Shown one piece after another: positions 26,101 through 41,100 of a DNA stretch of 64,000 bases. The notes beneath the pieces were generated by a model. It ran no database searches. It was not told the DNA's origin and saw only the letters and a list, made by a program, of their open reading frames with translations. The first letter of the stretch is position 1, and the number at the start of each line of letters is the position of its first letter. The position numbers and the translations under genes are program-made. This stretch comes from Elmis aenea (Eukaryota; Arthropoda; Insecta; Coleoptera; Elmidae): NCBI GenBank assembly GCA_947652605.1, contig OX393579.1:54318970-54382969 (forward strand), written 5' to 3'.

Positions 26101-29100
26101 TTGCAAATTAATTAGATATCTTCCATACGTTGTTTTTTCTGGAAAAAAAAAGGCATTACACAGCACTCATTAAAATGAGGGGACCATTCGCCCATGGGCT
26201 TCTGAAATCACTGTTGTCCCTGAGGACTATTTAAATTAAAGAAGTGCCGGCTATTTGGATGATCAAAGACTTAGCAATTAAAGAAAGTTCGCTGTCCTGC
26301 AGCGATATCCTAAATTTTAATGAGCAAAAAATCTATAACAGTCATGCAGCGATGTTAAAAAAATACACAGATGATAATTCATTGCTAAAAGTTATTTATG
26401 CCTTAAAGTAAAAATTTTTAATGAAGCAGTATGTTATATTACCCATATTTAAGACTGGCGATAGTAAAACATGCGAAAACTATAGAGCATATATCTACTT
26501 AGTACTTAGTGTAGTAGAAAAATTATATGAAAGAATTTTGGAGAAGAGATTAAGGAAACATTTCGAAAGAAATTTGGAAGAGGCGCAGTGTGGCTTTAGA
26601 CCGGGTAGAAGCACGCAGGATCTAATTTTTACGTCCACTTAAGTGAAAAAACAATGGAACATTCAAAGATGGTGTACTTGTGCTTTATCGATATGTCTAA
26701 AACCTTCGATAGAGTGCCAAGGGAAAAGATCTGGAAGATATTGAAACAAAGTAGAGTGGGGAAAGGATTAATTAACGCCATCACGAGTTTATATAAGAGT
26801 TGTAGAAATTATGTGCGAACCCATAACAGCAGTTCCCAGGGATTTATAACTACAGTGGGAGTAAGACAAGGAGGCACATTAAGTCCACTGCTCTTTATAA
26901 TTCTTATGGATAAAATAATTATAGAATGTAAGTAAAACACAAAGAAAGCCTACTGGGGTTGGAATAAACCAAAACCAATATCCTTAACAGAATTAGCCTT
27001 GCAGATGATGTGGTGCTATTAGCTAAAAGCGAAAAGGACTTGCAATTCAATCTAGACGTATGGGCAGATACATTTTAGTAAATATAACATGAGTATTAAT
27101 ATAACAAAGACGAAGTTTATGGTTATAGCGAAAAATCATGAACCAGTTACAATTAAACTAGACCAAAAAAAGATAGAGCAGGTAGCAAATTTTAAATATT
27201 TAAGAACAATAATTGCAGAAAATGGTGAATTGGAGGAAGATCTGAATAACAGAATAGCGGCAGCGACGAAATTTTACTATGCCACTAATCAATGTTTGAT
27301 GAGTAAGGAGATATCAAAAGATACGAAGACGAGAGTTTTTAATGCAGTGTACGTACCCATTCTCACGAACAGTTCAGAAACTTGGACACTAACTCAAAAA
27401 CAAAAACAAAGAATTCGAGTACAGGAAATGAGATTTCTGAGAAGAAATGTAGAAATGTAGCTGATCGATAAAATCAGTAACGAAAAAAATCGAAATAACC
27501 TAAGAGTAACAGACATTAAGAAAAAGTTGGAGGAATCAATTAAGATGGCTTGGACATCAACTACGCATGCCATAAAGTAGATACGTGAAAATAGGATGGA
27601 AAATGCAGACGGAGGGAAAAAGAAATAGAGGAAGACCAAGAATAAAATAGGAAAAAGAAGTGCGGCAAAGACTAGAAAAAAAAGGAGTCGGCTGGAGAGA
27701 TGTGCCACAATTAGCTAACGATAGGCAGGAGTGGAGAAACATAACAAAGAAATAGAAAAGCATACCTCGACACCGAAAGGTACAAGAAGAACCGATTAAG
27801 AAGTAGAAGACAGTATGTGTGATATATGAAATATGCTCACTGTGTTAGCTACCATATTTAACTAATCTTTTACATTGCCATTTTTATCATATCTGCACAT
27901 TTGGTGCAGCGAAAACGAGCAAGATTTTTTCTTCTTCGCGAATTATCTACAGTTCTACAAATATTTATTTTATTAGGTATAATATTTCTGCAAAATCAAC
28001 GAACTTAAAGATTATCAAGTAAATCCCAAACGCGTTAGTTAGCGGTTAGTTGAGCATAAAATTTAAACCGCGTTCCATAATGGAAATTAGAATTGATTAA
28101 ACGAATGACTGATGAACTTAAAATTTAAATATTCATGAACGCGGGCTAATAATTGAAAACAACAGACAGGAAAGAAAGGATTCGACTGTATATTTGTACT
28201 ACCGGACAGGACAATGGAGATTACAATGTACCACGGACGCAATAATAATCCCACCCTATGCATATATTACAGATAACCGCATGCAATTTTATCATTTTCA
28301 TGTTTATATGACTTTTGGCGCAATAGTATAACTACATATGCAAAAGATAACTTAAAAAGTTTTGTAGTAAAACGATTTTCCTAGCAAAACTAATGGAAAT
28401 TTTGTTGCAGTTTATTTAGAACAAAGACTTTTAAAGTTATGCATTTAAAATATTTTTTTAAATTCTGATGAGCTGAAAAATATCTTGATTTGTTTTCTTA
28501 AATAAACTGGTAGTCGTTATCGATCATTTAAGTGTTGTTTAACATATTCACACACAACGAAACCAATATTTAAAAAAAAAAATTATTTTGACAAATAAAG
28601 GACTTGGTAACATTTTAAACTTCGATGAGCTGTAAAATTATTTTTAACTCTTTTCTGAATGAACTGGTAGTCGTTATGGACTGCCCAAGTGTTGTTTAAC
28701 ATATTTACAAACAATAAAGTGAATAATGATTTTTTTTAAATCTATTGGTTGTTGACTTGTATTAGCATAAAACACAAAATACCAGTGTCAATTCAATTTT
28801 GAACAACCATCAACACATCGAAACAATGCTAAAGTTAACTGTTTATTTTGGAAAATAAAATTATCTCTACAACTTCCTCGCAATCCCACAGCAGAGTTAC
28901 ATTAATTTAGCATTTGCTTTATGTAAATTGTTATTTGTTTTAATCAGGGCTCGAAACCGAAAAAATTTTTGGTTAACGGTTAACCGAAATCGAGAACTTT
29001 ATTTTTATAACGGTTTTTGTTGAAAAACCGGTTTTATTCGTAAAAAACCGGTTTAGAAAAAACGGGTTAAATTAACCGGTTTTTAAAATTATTTAGATCA

Positions 29101-32100
29101 GGAATGCAAAGTATGAAATGATATTATTTATTTATAATTTTATAATAAATGTACAATCAAGAGTTCAGTAATGACTTTTGGTAAACTAATCGCATTTACT
29201 ACAGATTTTGTATTTTTCATCGTAATTTTTATTAAAAAAAAGACGTTAAAAAAACCGATTTTTTATTATTTTGGTTAAAGGTTACCGTTTTTTTTGCCTT
29301 TGAAAATAACGGTTTCGGTTTCGGTTAAAAATCACTTTTTCTGACAAAAAATAACGGTTAACCGGTTTTTTAAACCGGTTTAAAAAACCGGTTTCATGCC
29401 CTGGTTTTAATACGCCTCCTACATTCATTCGTTAATTCTGCCAGCACGAAGATTGTGTAAGGTGGAAATGTTTTAAGGCTTCCCTTATAATCACTGAAGG
29501 TAAAAGCACATATTCACCTGTTTAAATATGTATATTTCACCCTCTTAGCACAACCGTTACCTTGGTCTTTAGTGCGTGTAATAAAGCCACTATTTTATCC
29601 GCGAGGAGCTACGCACCCGCCCCCAGCGAACTCAAGGTGAATTAGCGCCTTTAAAATATTCCTGCCCGTATTAAAAAAGCTCTCGCATCTACATATTCAA
29701 AATAGGCGATAAATTTTTTGCAAATATTTGGTTATTTTACATGCACACTCTCAACAAGTGTCGTCGCGCTGAAAATGGCATTAATTTCAGGACTGAAATA
29801 GTGCCCCTGCACCCTAGGCTATAAATTTTTCCTGCTGCATTCGATAACGGTTAAATGTGTATATTTCGAATAGACCGGAATGCACATGCAGACCTATCCC
29901 AGCTGTGATATTGGTTTGCAATTTTAAACGCGTACGCAGCGGGTTTGGGCCCAATACAACTATAAAATTGGTTAAACTTGATTCTATTGTAACTGTAACA
30001 ACTGTACAACATTCTTTGCCACTCTTTCGTGATTTGGTTTTGTTCTGATAACTAGATTAAAAAAAAAAAGGTTAATGAAATTAGAACAAAATATATGAAA
30101 CAGATAATACACTTTTGAATTGGTAATTATTGACAAAATTATATTTAAAGAGTACATTTTTGCAGTTATTAATTTTGTAAGCAAAGTCTGCAAAGTATTT
30201 TTGCTGTAGTCACCTGAGATAAACAAAATCTGGAATACCTACCGCGCGTAACCAATTAGACTAAAGAATAAGTTTTAAAAGATAAAAAGAAAACCGAATA
30301 AAAAATATGTTTAGTTGTCATTTGCGTAGCACTCAGTAAAAAACACATCAAAAGATTCGATCGTATGGCGCATGAAACCACGTATCGCTTTTCTTCTGTT
30401 TTTTTCACAGTAAGCCAACTTTTAGCTTAATCAAAATATTAAAAAGTAATATCCCATACTTCAAGCAAGAGTTCCTGAAAATTTGAATAAGGTAGCATTA
30501 TTAATTTTAAAGATATTGCCGTTCAAAAATCCTGAAAAAAAATTCAGGATTTTGCTATGCGCATATCTTGTGAAAGATTTATGCTAGGTTAGTGTAGTTT
30601 AGACTTAATATTATACCGTTGGATTAATAATTCTATTTTTGTTGAAAATATCTACAGGGCGTTCCATTTAAAATAATGATCCTATTAGCAATTAATTAAA
30701 CAATTATTTAAAGATTCGATTGTATGGCGCATGAAACAACGCATCGCATTTCTTTTGTTTTTTAACAGTAGGCCAACTTTTAAGGGTGATCAAAATACAA
30801 AAAGTATTATCCCATACAACAAGCAAGAATTCCTGAAAATTTTAATACGCTAGCATTATTAATATCAAAGTTATTGCCGTTTAAAAATCCTGAAAAAATC
30901 AGGATTTTGCAATGCGTGTATTTTATGAACGATTTCCGCTAGGTTAGTCCAGTTTGGACTTAAAATTATCACGTTGTAGTTGAGAAGTGTATTTTTTGTT
31001 TAAAAACTATGAAAACTACAGGGTGTTCCATTTAAAATAACAAACTTTAAGTCGTTTTCTTGCGAAATATGTCTTAAACTTGGTTTACATAAACTAAAAA
31101 TTCAGGCAGAAAACGTTGTGTTCCGGATTTTGTAAATGTCCAGTTGCATGCATTTTTTAAGAGTAGTTTATAAAACTCAAATGCAAAATCATTATTTAGG
31201 CATCATCCAAGACATTGCCCTGATTTCATTGGCAATACGCGTCACACTCCTTACATAAAAGGACGCTACGAGCCTGGCACATTCTATATTACATATTTAT
31301 AGGGGATATACACAGATCTTATCTCACCATCTTGCCTAGAATTAAACGCGCAGCAAAATGCACTAAACTTGTACGAAAATATCGCCCGAACGTCTCAACA
31401 TATTTTGGCATTTAGGATTTTGTTAATTCAGAACGCTCTTGAGTACCCGCTTTAATCTGGAAACTGGAGAACAGCGTATTTCGATTAGGGTATTACCACT
31501 AAAACAACAGTTCCACATACGTATTCTCAGGCTCTGAATTTATAGGTTTATAGCCTCTTTGCATTTCGGGCCCTGTGTTTAGATGCCATTACCAGGAATT
31601 AAATTACTCTCTAAAGTACGACCATAATAAGAGGAATACACAATGAATTAATGGTTTATACGTCGTATTTCGCTTTCGAGTGTGCAAATGTATCAGATTT
31701 CATATCAATTTGTTTTAAAAACGACTGTTTTATGTAAATTTAACGTGCGCATAGCTCTTGTTAAAAATATAAAAAGAAATAATTAAACATAAAACTTTTA
31801 CGAGCCTTTGTGCGAAATTATATTACCGTATAGAAATTACTAGCTCTATATGGGGAAGGAAAATGGTAATTCACTATTTTTATAACACAAACAAAGCTGT
31901 TTTTCTTTGAAAAAAACAGTCTCAAAACTGTCGAGCATCTAGAAGCAAGACGTTGTTAAAAGTAGCATTAATCTTTGCAAAAAGAATGAAATACTGATAT
32001 TAACAGATGAGCTCTTGGCTCGTAGGAAATAAACTCAGGACTTGTTTTGAACTGCATCCGGGAACTTAACGTGCTAGGAGCAGAAATAACATGCAACTGG

Positions 32101-35100
32101 GCACACCTATTTACCAGGGAATGAATAGGCAGATCGCCTAGCCAAAATTGGCAGCGAGGCACCTTTCTTAGGACCAGAAGACAGAAGAAACGCTTAGGAT
32201 GAGTGGAGGAGACATCAAAGTAGCCATACGACTCATCACAGGACACTGTATGCTAAATAAACACTTCTACATAATAGGGCTCTCAGAGACCGATATATGC
32301 AGAGGATGTGGTGAAGAAGAAGAAACGTCTTCACGTAACATGCTACTGTGAAGGAGTCACACCCTATATGTGTAGACCTCTGGGGATGGAAACAACTAAC
32401 CAAGACGAGTTAAGAAAAAAACCCTCAAAGAAAATTCTGCAGTTTTTCAAAAACAAAGGACTCCTGTAAGGGGCCATCACCAGAGGGTACAAAACACCGA
32501 TAGGCTGCAGGACAGGAACCCGAAAGAGGACCACCTCCGCGGAAATAATAATAATAGTAAATATCAAAAGATCAATATTTGATTTCTTAAATTAACACTG
32601 ACAATTTGGTGAACCCACAGCAATGTTTTACATGAAGCAAAAATAATCAAAGGTAGACAAAACCGGAGACATTGGGGAATATAAAATTGATTCAACACCA
32701 CTTTTACATCAACTTGTTGTATCTATTTCTCAATATAATGTCAATTGAAAGTTATACAAGAATCAAGTGTAGCAACATCTGGGATATTGGAGATTTAAAT
32801 ACTAACCTACGGTATTACAATCAATTAAAAAAAAAAATTGCTTATGTAAACTGTTTGTATCACAGTGCCTTAAATTAAAAAAATATATAGTTTTAACAAA
32901 CCTGAGATTGTAAGAAACACAACACTAATGCGCTTTGAGGATGTTTCACAATCAAATTAGGAAATTATTTCATATAGTTATAGTACCCACTTCTAGGATC
33001 TTAAAATTACCGCAATTAAGTTCCGGAATTCTGCAATCAGATTAAAACAGTCATATGAGCGTTGTGTTAATCAATCCCTAGAGTGCAAAAATTCGCCGTA
33101 AATCCCCTCAACAGCCCAAGAACTAATTAACTCGTGTATAATAGTTGCAGCAAGAGGCGGCTTTGCAAGTACATATCTATTAAGACTGGAATGGCTGTTT
33201 GGTAATGGCGCGGTATTAAAACCCTATTGCGCACTATTTAGAGCGGGGTTCGGCTGGGGTGGACTGCAGGGGTGGTCTAAGGGGGGTGGTCATTACGGGA
33301 TGCACGGCTGGGATGACTTGCCGAGGTTTACAACTGCACCAGTGTCGCTGTATTTTAATATAACGTGGGGTTATTGGCGTCGCTCAACTGTTTATGAGGG
33401 AAAATTACACTCTGGCTGGTGTTAATGTTTCACCGATTTATAGACGTTTGCTTGCGACGTATCGTTTATCACGTATTGCAGTAGATAGATAGGACACAAT
33501 AACAAATAAAACACAACAGGACCATTGGTTGCAGAAGCTTTTTTATATTGCGACAAACGAAGCACAAAATCTGGTCGATAAAGACAGGTTTATCCATGAT
33601 AATGCATTAACTCATTTTGAAAGAACATAACATCCACATCCACAACTAAACGAGTCTTGAAGTTGGTTCTGTATGTGTTTTTTTTATATTATGCAGAAAC
33701 GCTGATACATTTTTTAAAGGCTTTTTTTTAAAATTATTAACACTAATAATGTGCATTTTTTTTTATACCTTACACAAAATGGCTAATATCCTTCAGCCAA
33801 CATTTTTATCAAAATATTTTTCTCTTGGAATTAAGCAAAAAACTATGTTAAATTTAAGCTAAAAATTCTGTGCATTAGTAGTCACATTTTCTTAAATGTC
33901 CACTTTAATTATAACTTAAATAAAATTTTACAACCCAAGTAATATTAAGTAATCGACTGATTCTTCAGGAAAATAATGCACTAATTAATTACGTGCATAA
34001 ACAGGCGACTTTGGTTCAATTTTTTTGACATCGTTATCCATTAGTTCGCGGAACAGAAGAACACTAAGAAATAAATTTAGCGCATCGAAAGTGAGATGGA
34101 ATTAAAACTGTATCTTCTGTAATTAATTTTAAATTTAGAACACTCTTACGCGAGTTTGAAAACTTTCAATGAATCGCGTCATTCAATCAAACGAAAAAAG
34201 CGTACAACTTTATAGTATAGTCCGTCTATTCATTCAACACACAGAATTAAAATTAAAACCGTAACAAAAACGATACAGCTCTTAAATGAATGCGACCATT
34301 ATGCAGCGCATATAATCACGTTTTTAACGATTTTAATTAAAATCATACACAGGAGTCGCCCATGAAGCGGAATTTAAATGGGAAAATTATGAATACCGTT
34401 CGATTTCCAAGCAGTTCCGTTCGGAATCGGATCCCGAAGAAAGTTAAAATCTCGAAAAGTCAAATGAAGCGAAATAAAGCGAGTTAGTGCGAACAAGGTC
34501 CGCATTAGGGGCTAGCTCCGGGGCTCTACGGGGGGTGCCAGGAGCAACGAATTAATAAAAAGATGTCGGGGATCTCCCCTTGTTTGCATGCAACCGCAGG
34601 ACTCTCGCCGAAGGCCCCCAAAAAACACCGGCTAGGGTTCGCTGCTAGCTGTGATCAGCGCGAATAATATTACTTAACTAAACGCTGTTTGTTTTTAAAT
34701 TTATCGCGGCGCTAGCGGCGCGCGCTATCGTATATACAAAAAAGTAAGTTTTTACATTTATATTACCTTGACACTTCGCACGAAACGTCTTAAAATAGAA
34801 CAATTTGTAACGTTGAGTGGCGACAAGAGGTTCTTTCGACGCCCGAATCTTTACATTAATCCACGCCACGGTCGCGGCACTTGGTATTGGGTATGTGATA
34901 TACATACTTATGTAAATATAAATACTTTCAAATCCCTCGGTAATGCCGGACTTAAAAGAGATTAGTGTGTTTTATTCAGCCAAAATGGTTTACAAACATT
35001 ATTTTGTTAAGTACGTGATTCAACGGGATCTCGTAAGCAGACTCACTCCCACAAATTTATTAAACAACGCTACTCTAGAGCAGCGGTCCTAAATCTGTGG

Positions 35101-38100
35101 TCTGGCCATCCCCAGGGGTTCAGAACACCCAAGCACAATATCTGTCAGCATTTCTCGAGTTCAAAGTATTTTTCGCTCTAGAATTCATCAACTCGTGTTA
35201 TGTAGCTTACTTTTTCTACGATCACATAATACCTACGATTATAACAGCTTTTTGGCTAATATACACATGTAATTACGTTGTCTTGTCAATTTTGACGTAA
35301 GCCTAGTTTTACATTTCTAGACAAGTGCTAGTTTTGCTTACCGTGCGTTATAACTCACTTACTAGGCATGCAGGAAGCGTATGACGTAAGGCTACTTCGA
35401 TCTAAATTCGATTTAAATTGCATGTAATTTCTATCTAACACGTGGGGTAATTTAATGTTTTTGAGTTATTTAATGCCTAATACAGAAAAAAACGAGTAAT
35501 TATAAGCAGTGAAGTAAATTTTGCAACCAGTCATGGATTCTTCCAACTAATGGACACTCCACTCTATATTTGTTACTAAAAGCAGCTACGTTTCTGCGAA
35601 TACTAGGCGTACAAATGTAAAAAATACTTTTTAAAGCGTCACAAGAAAATATTTCGTCAGTATTGACGATAAAAACTGTAGGTAAATAATGTAATAAGCA
35701 GCCAGTAGTCTTATTTCATATGGATTGTTTCAAAACAGGGAGAATTTAGAGGGGACGAATACCTATTAGAAGTAACGAGGGATTTACTCGAAATTTGTTA
35801 CAATGTATCGTACTAATTTGGCAAATACCTTTTAGCCCTTACACTTCGCAGAAACCAAATTTCCGTTTCCCTAATACATTAGACGAATCTATTAGCGCAG
35901 AACAGCTGTTAATATTCACAAAAGATAAACAACAATCATTTAATATAACGCAGTTAATAATCAACTTGTAAAAAAAAATGCGCTGAATTATTTTGATAAT
36001 AAAACGCACAGAACACGATTTGAATATAAAAAGTCGCTTAGTGGAAATTATCAAATTTAAATGAGTTTCTTTGAGATGAAGTCTTAAAAGAGAGTGCCGA
36101 GATTCTAAATAAGTAATTAAGTTTACTAATCCGTCGTGAATGGAACAAACCCCGATTTTAAGCCCCGTTTCTATTTAAATTAAATTACTCAGTAGTACTG
36201 AACGCGAGCTATAGCTAAAATATACGAATATAATTGAAAACAAATAAGTTACTTCGAGATTAAACGTTCCGATTAAATTTTTTGCTACCTAAAAAAGGAC
36301 GAAGACCGCGTTTTTATGTTTTGAAATGATAAAATAAATGTTTTAAATCTGGAATCAATTTTGTAATCAATCAGGTTTACTGGGTATTTTTCTCTGACGA
36401 TAAAATAAAACTTTACAGAATAATCCAGGTGGATGCATTTAAAAAAAATATATTTGGGACGAGGAAAGGATACCCATTAGGGTTTCTCATATTTGACCAT
36501 TTTGCTTGTCCCGGGATTCCGGGAAGAAATCGGCCTTTGTCCCGGGATCCCGGGATGTAATAAATTATGTCAATATTTTTAAATAAATAAACCAAAAAAT
36601 TAAGGGAGCGGTTTATTACTTAAAAACAACTCCAAGTCATATATGTTATACATTTTGCTCCATGATTATTACAAATAATTCAATAATATTGGTGAGAGAA
36701 ACATACATTTGGGAATTATAACCTTTCTATTGCAATTTCATATTTATGAACACAATAATATAATTTTTACAATGAATTTTTGTAATGTGATTTAAGAAAA
36801 CAAAGGTGATCTGTGCTTCAGTCAATTAGTCTTTTTCTTAATTTATTAACAAAAAGTCCTGCTGCATAAAATGCTCTCTCAGTCTCTATTGATGTAGGTG
36901 AAATTGTCTTGAGAGCATCTAGCAGCAAAGAAACATCGTTATTATCAATAAAATTTCATTTATAAGCTATTTTGCTTTAAATTATCAGGGTACACAAAAA
37001 TAAAACTGTAAAAGTATTTTGAAGATATTAACTTTGTAATGGAGACCGGGCTTCTTTGCGCCATACTAAAAGAGAAAAATGATTTTGAAGTTTTTCCATA
37101 ATTTACTGTTAGTAAAGACATTTTAAGCATACAATTCTGATAAGTTATGATAGTATTACAAAGATCTTAGCACAAAATAAACGAAAACAACACTTTTTTA
37201 AAATCCCGGGAATTCCCGGGACAAAAAGCATTTCCCGGGAAATATAAAATAGCTTAAAACGGACCGGGATCCCGGGAACCCGGGAAAGAAACCCTAATAC
37301 CCATAGACTGGGAAGTAGGAGTAATCTTACCTCTGCATAAAAAGGAGACGACAAAGATTGTAATAACTATAGGGGTACAACTTTAGCAAGTACGATGGTA
37401 AGATATATGGAGAATACTGGAAAAAAGAATAAAAACTGTTAAGTATTTAAAAGGCGTCAAAGGTATTACCCGAAGAGATAAAATACGAAATGAGACAATT
37501 AGAGCAGAACTCAACGTTAAACCAGTTTTGGAAAACATAGAAAAACAACATCTAAAGTGATTTGGGCATCTAGTAAGGATGGAGGATGGAAGACAAACGA
37601 AAAGAATATGGCTAGCAAAATCTACACAGAAAAGACAAAAAGGAAGACCGAGGAAAGTATGGAACCAAGTGGTGGCTGAATGTCTGAAGGATAGAGGACT
37701 AACCTGGAGTGAGGGGATGAGGAAGGCAAGGAACAGCAGAGAGTGGATGATGTTTTGTAACGTACCTTAACACCTTTGGGTATATAAGGACATGATTAAT
37801 AATAAAAATATTTTTTAGTGGTACGAAGATATTTACAATTTTTTATTAACTTTAAAAAATTAAATCGCGAACGTTGTTTAATTAAAAAACAATGGCCAAT
37901 GGATTTGATTTAGTTTCCAATGCATTACCTTTGTAATTGAACGATCATTAATTCTTTGCATTTTATACTAATTGTAAGAACCATTTGAACTGATAATAAA
38001 TTTTATTCTACCGTCGTGCACTTGTTTCTAGTTTATACTTGAACAAATACAGAATTAAAGACGCAATATCGGCGAACTGATACCCCTTAAACGAAACATT

Positions 38101-41100
38101 AAATAAAATAAGAAAACAAGATTAACGACCGAGGCGAACCGGCGCAATTGCACGGAAAATGTACCACTCGTTTACAAAACAAAAGCAATTGAAACTTACC
38201 TCGAATGCTGCGGTTAATGCTGCTTTTTCTTGACGTAACTGGTCGGTTCGATTTTTATAAACGAGCATTGATCGTACCGTTTCTTCCATCCTGAAACAAA
38301 ATTATAACAATAAATAACGTCATCCAACACAGTTCAGGTTTAAAAGACTTTACTTTTTGTGTTTTTAGTAATGGCTCTAAACTGGTTCAGATGAGTAATC
38401 GGTAATAAATTTCGTATTTTGTAAAAAGTTGTATGGAACATAAAGCTCTAAGAACAAATATAATACAGCCATTTAAAACTATCAGGAAAGAAACATGTAT
38501 TAAGGTAAAAACCAAAAACAATTAGCAACTTTTTTGTCAATCGCCAATAGTTCAATAATAAAATAATAGAAGTGTGCTGATAAAATTTGTATTTTCCAAA
38601 AAAAAACATTGGCTTATTTTCAGAGGCGGATTAAAGTCGTTTGAGGCCCCGGGCGCAGAGGAAAATATTGGGCCCCTTAAAAAAAAAGAGAGAGACAGGG
38701 AAAATAAAATTACATGTAAACAATATTTTTAAATAAATAAAGTTGGGGTTTGCGGGGCCATTCAGACGTTGGGGCCCAGGGCGCGCGCCCGGTGCGCCCG
38801 CCGTTAAATCCGCCTCTGCTTAGTTTCGATGCCCATACAGGGTATCTCGGTTGTTATCAGAGATAGAAAAAACCAAGTACGTAGTCTGGTTTTCTTTTTT
38901 CGAGAGGAATTCATTGCCGTGAACTGATTTTTGATATCTTTTTTAATTTTCGAAATATTACCAAGAACAGATTTTTGGCAATTTCCAAAAATGTTAAATA
39001 TCTCGCTTAAACGAAAAGACAGAGAAATACTTTATAGACATTCTTTGCATTATAAATTAGTTTAATAAAAAACAATGAAATCAAAATTGTTTAATGGACA
39101 TAAAAGAGTTTCCTTTTTTAGGCCAATTTGACGAAAATACATACCTTCTAAGAATACATATTGTATGATTAGATTTTGCAATATACCTAAAATTGCACCC
39201 CTAGTGTTAAAGAACTAATAATATTTTTAATATTAACTATCAACTGCTCTTATAAACAGGATATTTTAGTAACATGACTTCGATTAGTTATATGTTCATT
39301 AAAATATACGATTTTGTAGTTGCTCATTTAGAACTATTTTCGTAAATAAATCATTTTTATGATACTATATTAAATTACAAATTGAATTGTGAAAACCGCA
39401 TGATGCTAAGTTTACCCAATTAAAAGGTGCAGGGCGAAAACCCTTATTTATTTAATTTAATAAACAATGTTAAAAAAATTTATTTAATTATTTAATAAGG
39501 TGTTCGAATTGTCTTTCTTCTTCTATTTGACAGTACCCAAGCCTATTATAAAAAGTTGATATAACATTCCGCCACCTCTCATCTGAAATCTGTTGGGTTG
39601 TCACTATTATTCGATTTCTAAGATCATCTAAATTTTCTGATTTTGCTTTATATACGTTATTTTTGAGGTATTCCCACAAGAAGTAGTCCAGAGGTGACAA
39701 ATCTGGAAAGCGTGGTGGCCATTCAATTGCACCTCGCCTTCCTATCCACCTCTGTTATGTGGATTAAACAATTTCGATTTTATTGTTTTTTATTACACTA
39801 ATTTATAATCTGGTAAACATATAGCTTAAAGATGAAAATAGAAAGTTATTTGAAATTTAAAACAAATTATCGAGATATTTCCAAAGCCGACTAATTAATT
39901 TCTATTAAATATTTTGTTTGTGCCCATTAATTATCATGAAAACGGCAATAACTCGAGAAATATTAATTTTAGACATAATAGACCTTCAACAAACTTTAAA
40001 GATAATTAAATTATCGATAAGAATATGTAAAAATATATAGGGTGTTCTATTCAAAAAAATTGACTTATCCGTGTTTGAAGTTTAACCGATTGGACTGAGC
40101 ATAAAAAACACCCTGTGTATTATTTTAAAATTGTAACTTGTCAGCTATCACTATGATACTATTGTCGAACAAAGTTTCAAAGGAATTTGTTCTGAAATTG
40201 CTATGTTGTGAAATCTCAATATTTCCTTAGAGTCCTGTTTCTTAAAAATTTTCATAAAAACTTAAATAACTCAAAAACGATATGTTTTAGACACACAAAA
40301 CCCTATACATTTTGAAAGACCATTTAATTCTGCATCTAAAAAGTGCAAAATATACAGGGTGTTCTATTTAAGAAAACAAAGTGACGCATCGGTGCGCAAA
40401 AACAAAACACTGTGTATAGTTGAAAATAATTTTAGGTTATGTAGTAAATTACCTACCACAAACAGCTTTTATTCGAAACTTTTTTTTTGTTAAGTTGCCA
40501 CAAGACGAGATATTGATCCGTTACGTTACTTTTTGTACACTCTGTATATCTACTGGTTGGCAAACAGTTAAAAATTATCGATATTTTTTTGAAAATTTCA
40601 ACACCCTGTATCTTTAAAATGAAGCGTTTTTGGACCCATGTTGATATGGAATATTCGCTTTAAAATAAGTTTTTCTATCGACTGTTAAAGTCCTGCTACT
40701 AAAAAGTGGACCGCACCCTGTATAAAAACATTTAATATCTCAAAACAATATAGAAGTGGCAAGCCACTTTAAAAATAAATGGTTCAATTAAGGTTTTTCC
40801 TCTCCATCACTGCCTTAGTAAAATAATGCAAAGTTTAGTGGTAGTAGTAAAATAGCTGTGATGGTTCACTTTGGTACAATCAGGAAAGTTTTTGATGCAA
40901 CTAAGGCCATTTTACGCGCAAAATGTATATCACCAGCAACGCAGTTACAGCTATTTAGGTCCTAAATTTGATTTAGTTGAAGTAATAAAGCAGCCCCATA
41001 TTATACATCCACCCTTCACTCATTCTGTAGAACATTACCAGCAGATGTTACATGATCTGCCAGTTTGCACTGTCGCACTTTATTCTCTGTTTAACTGCCC

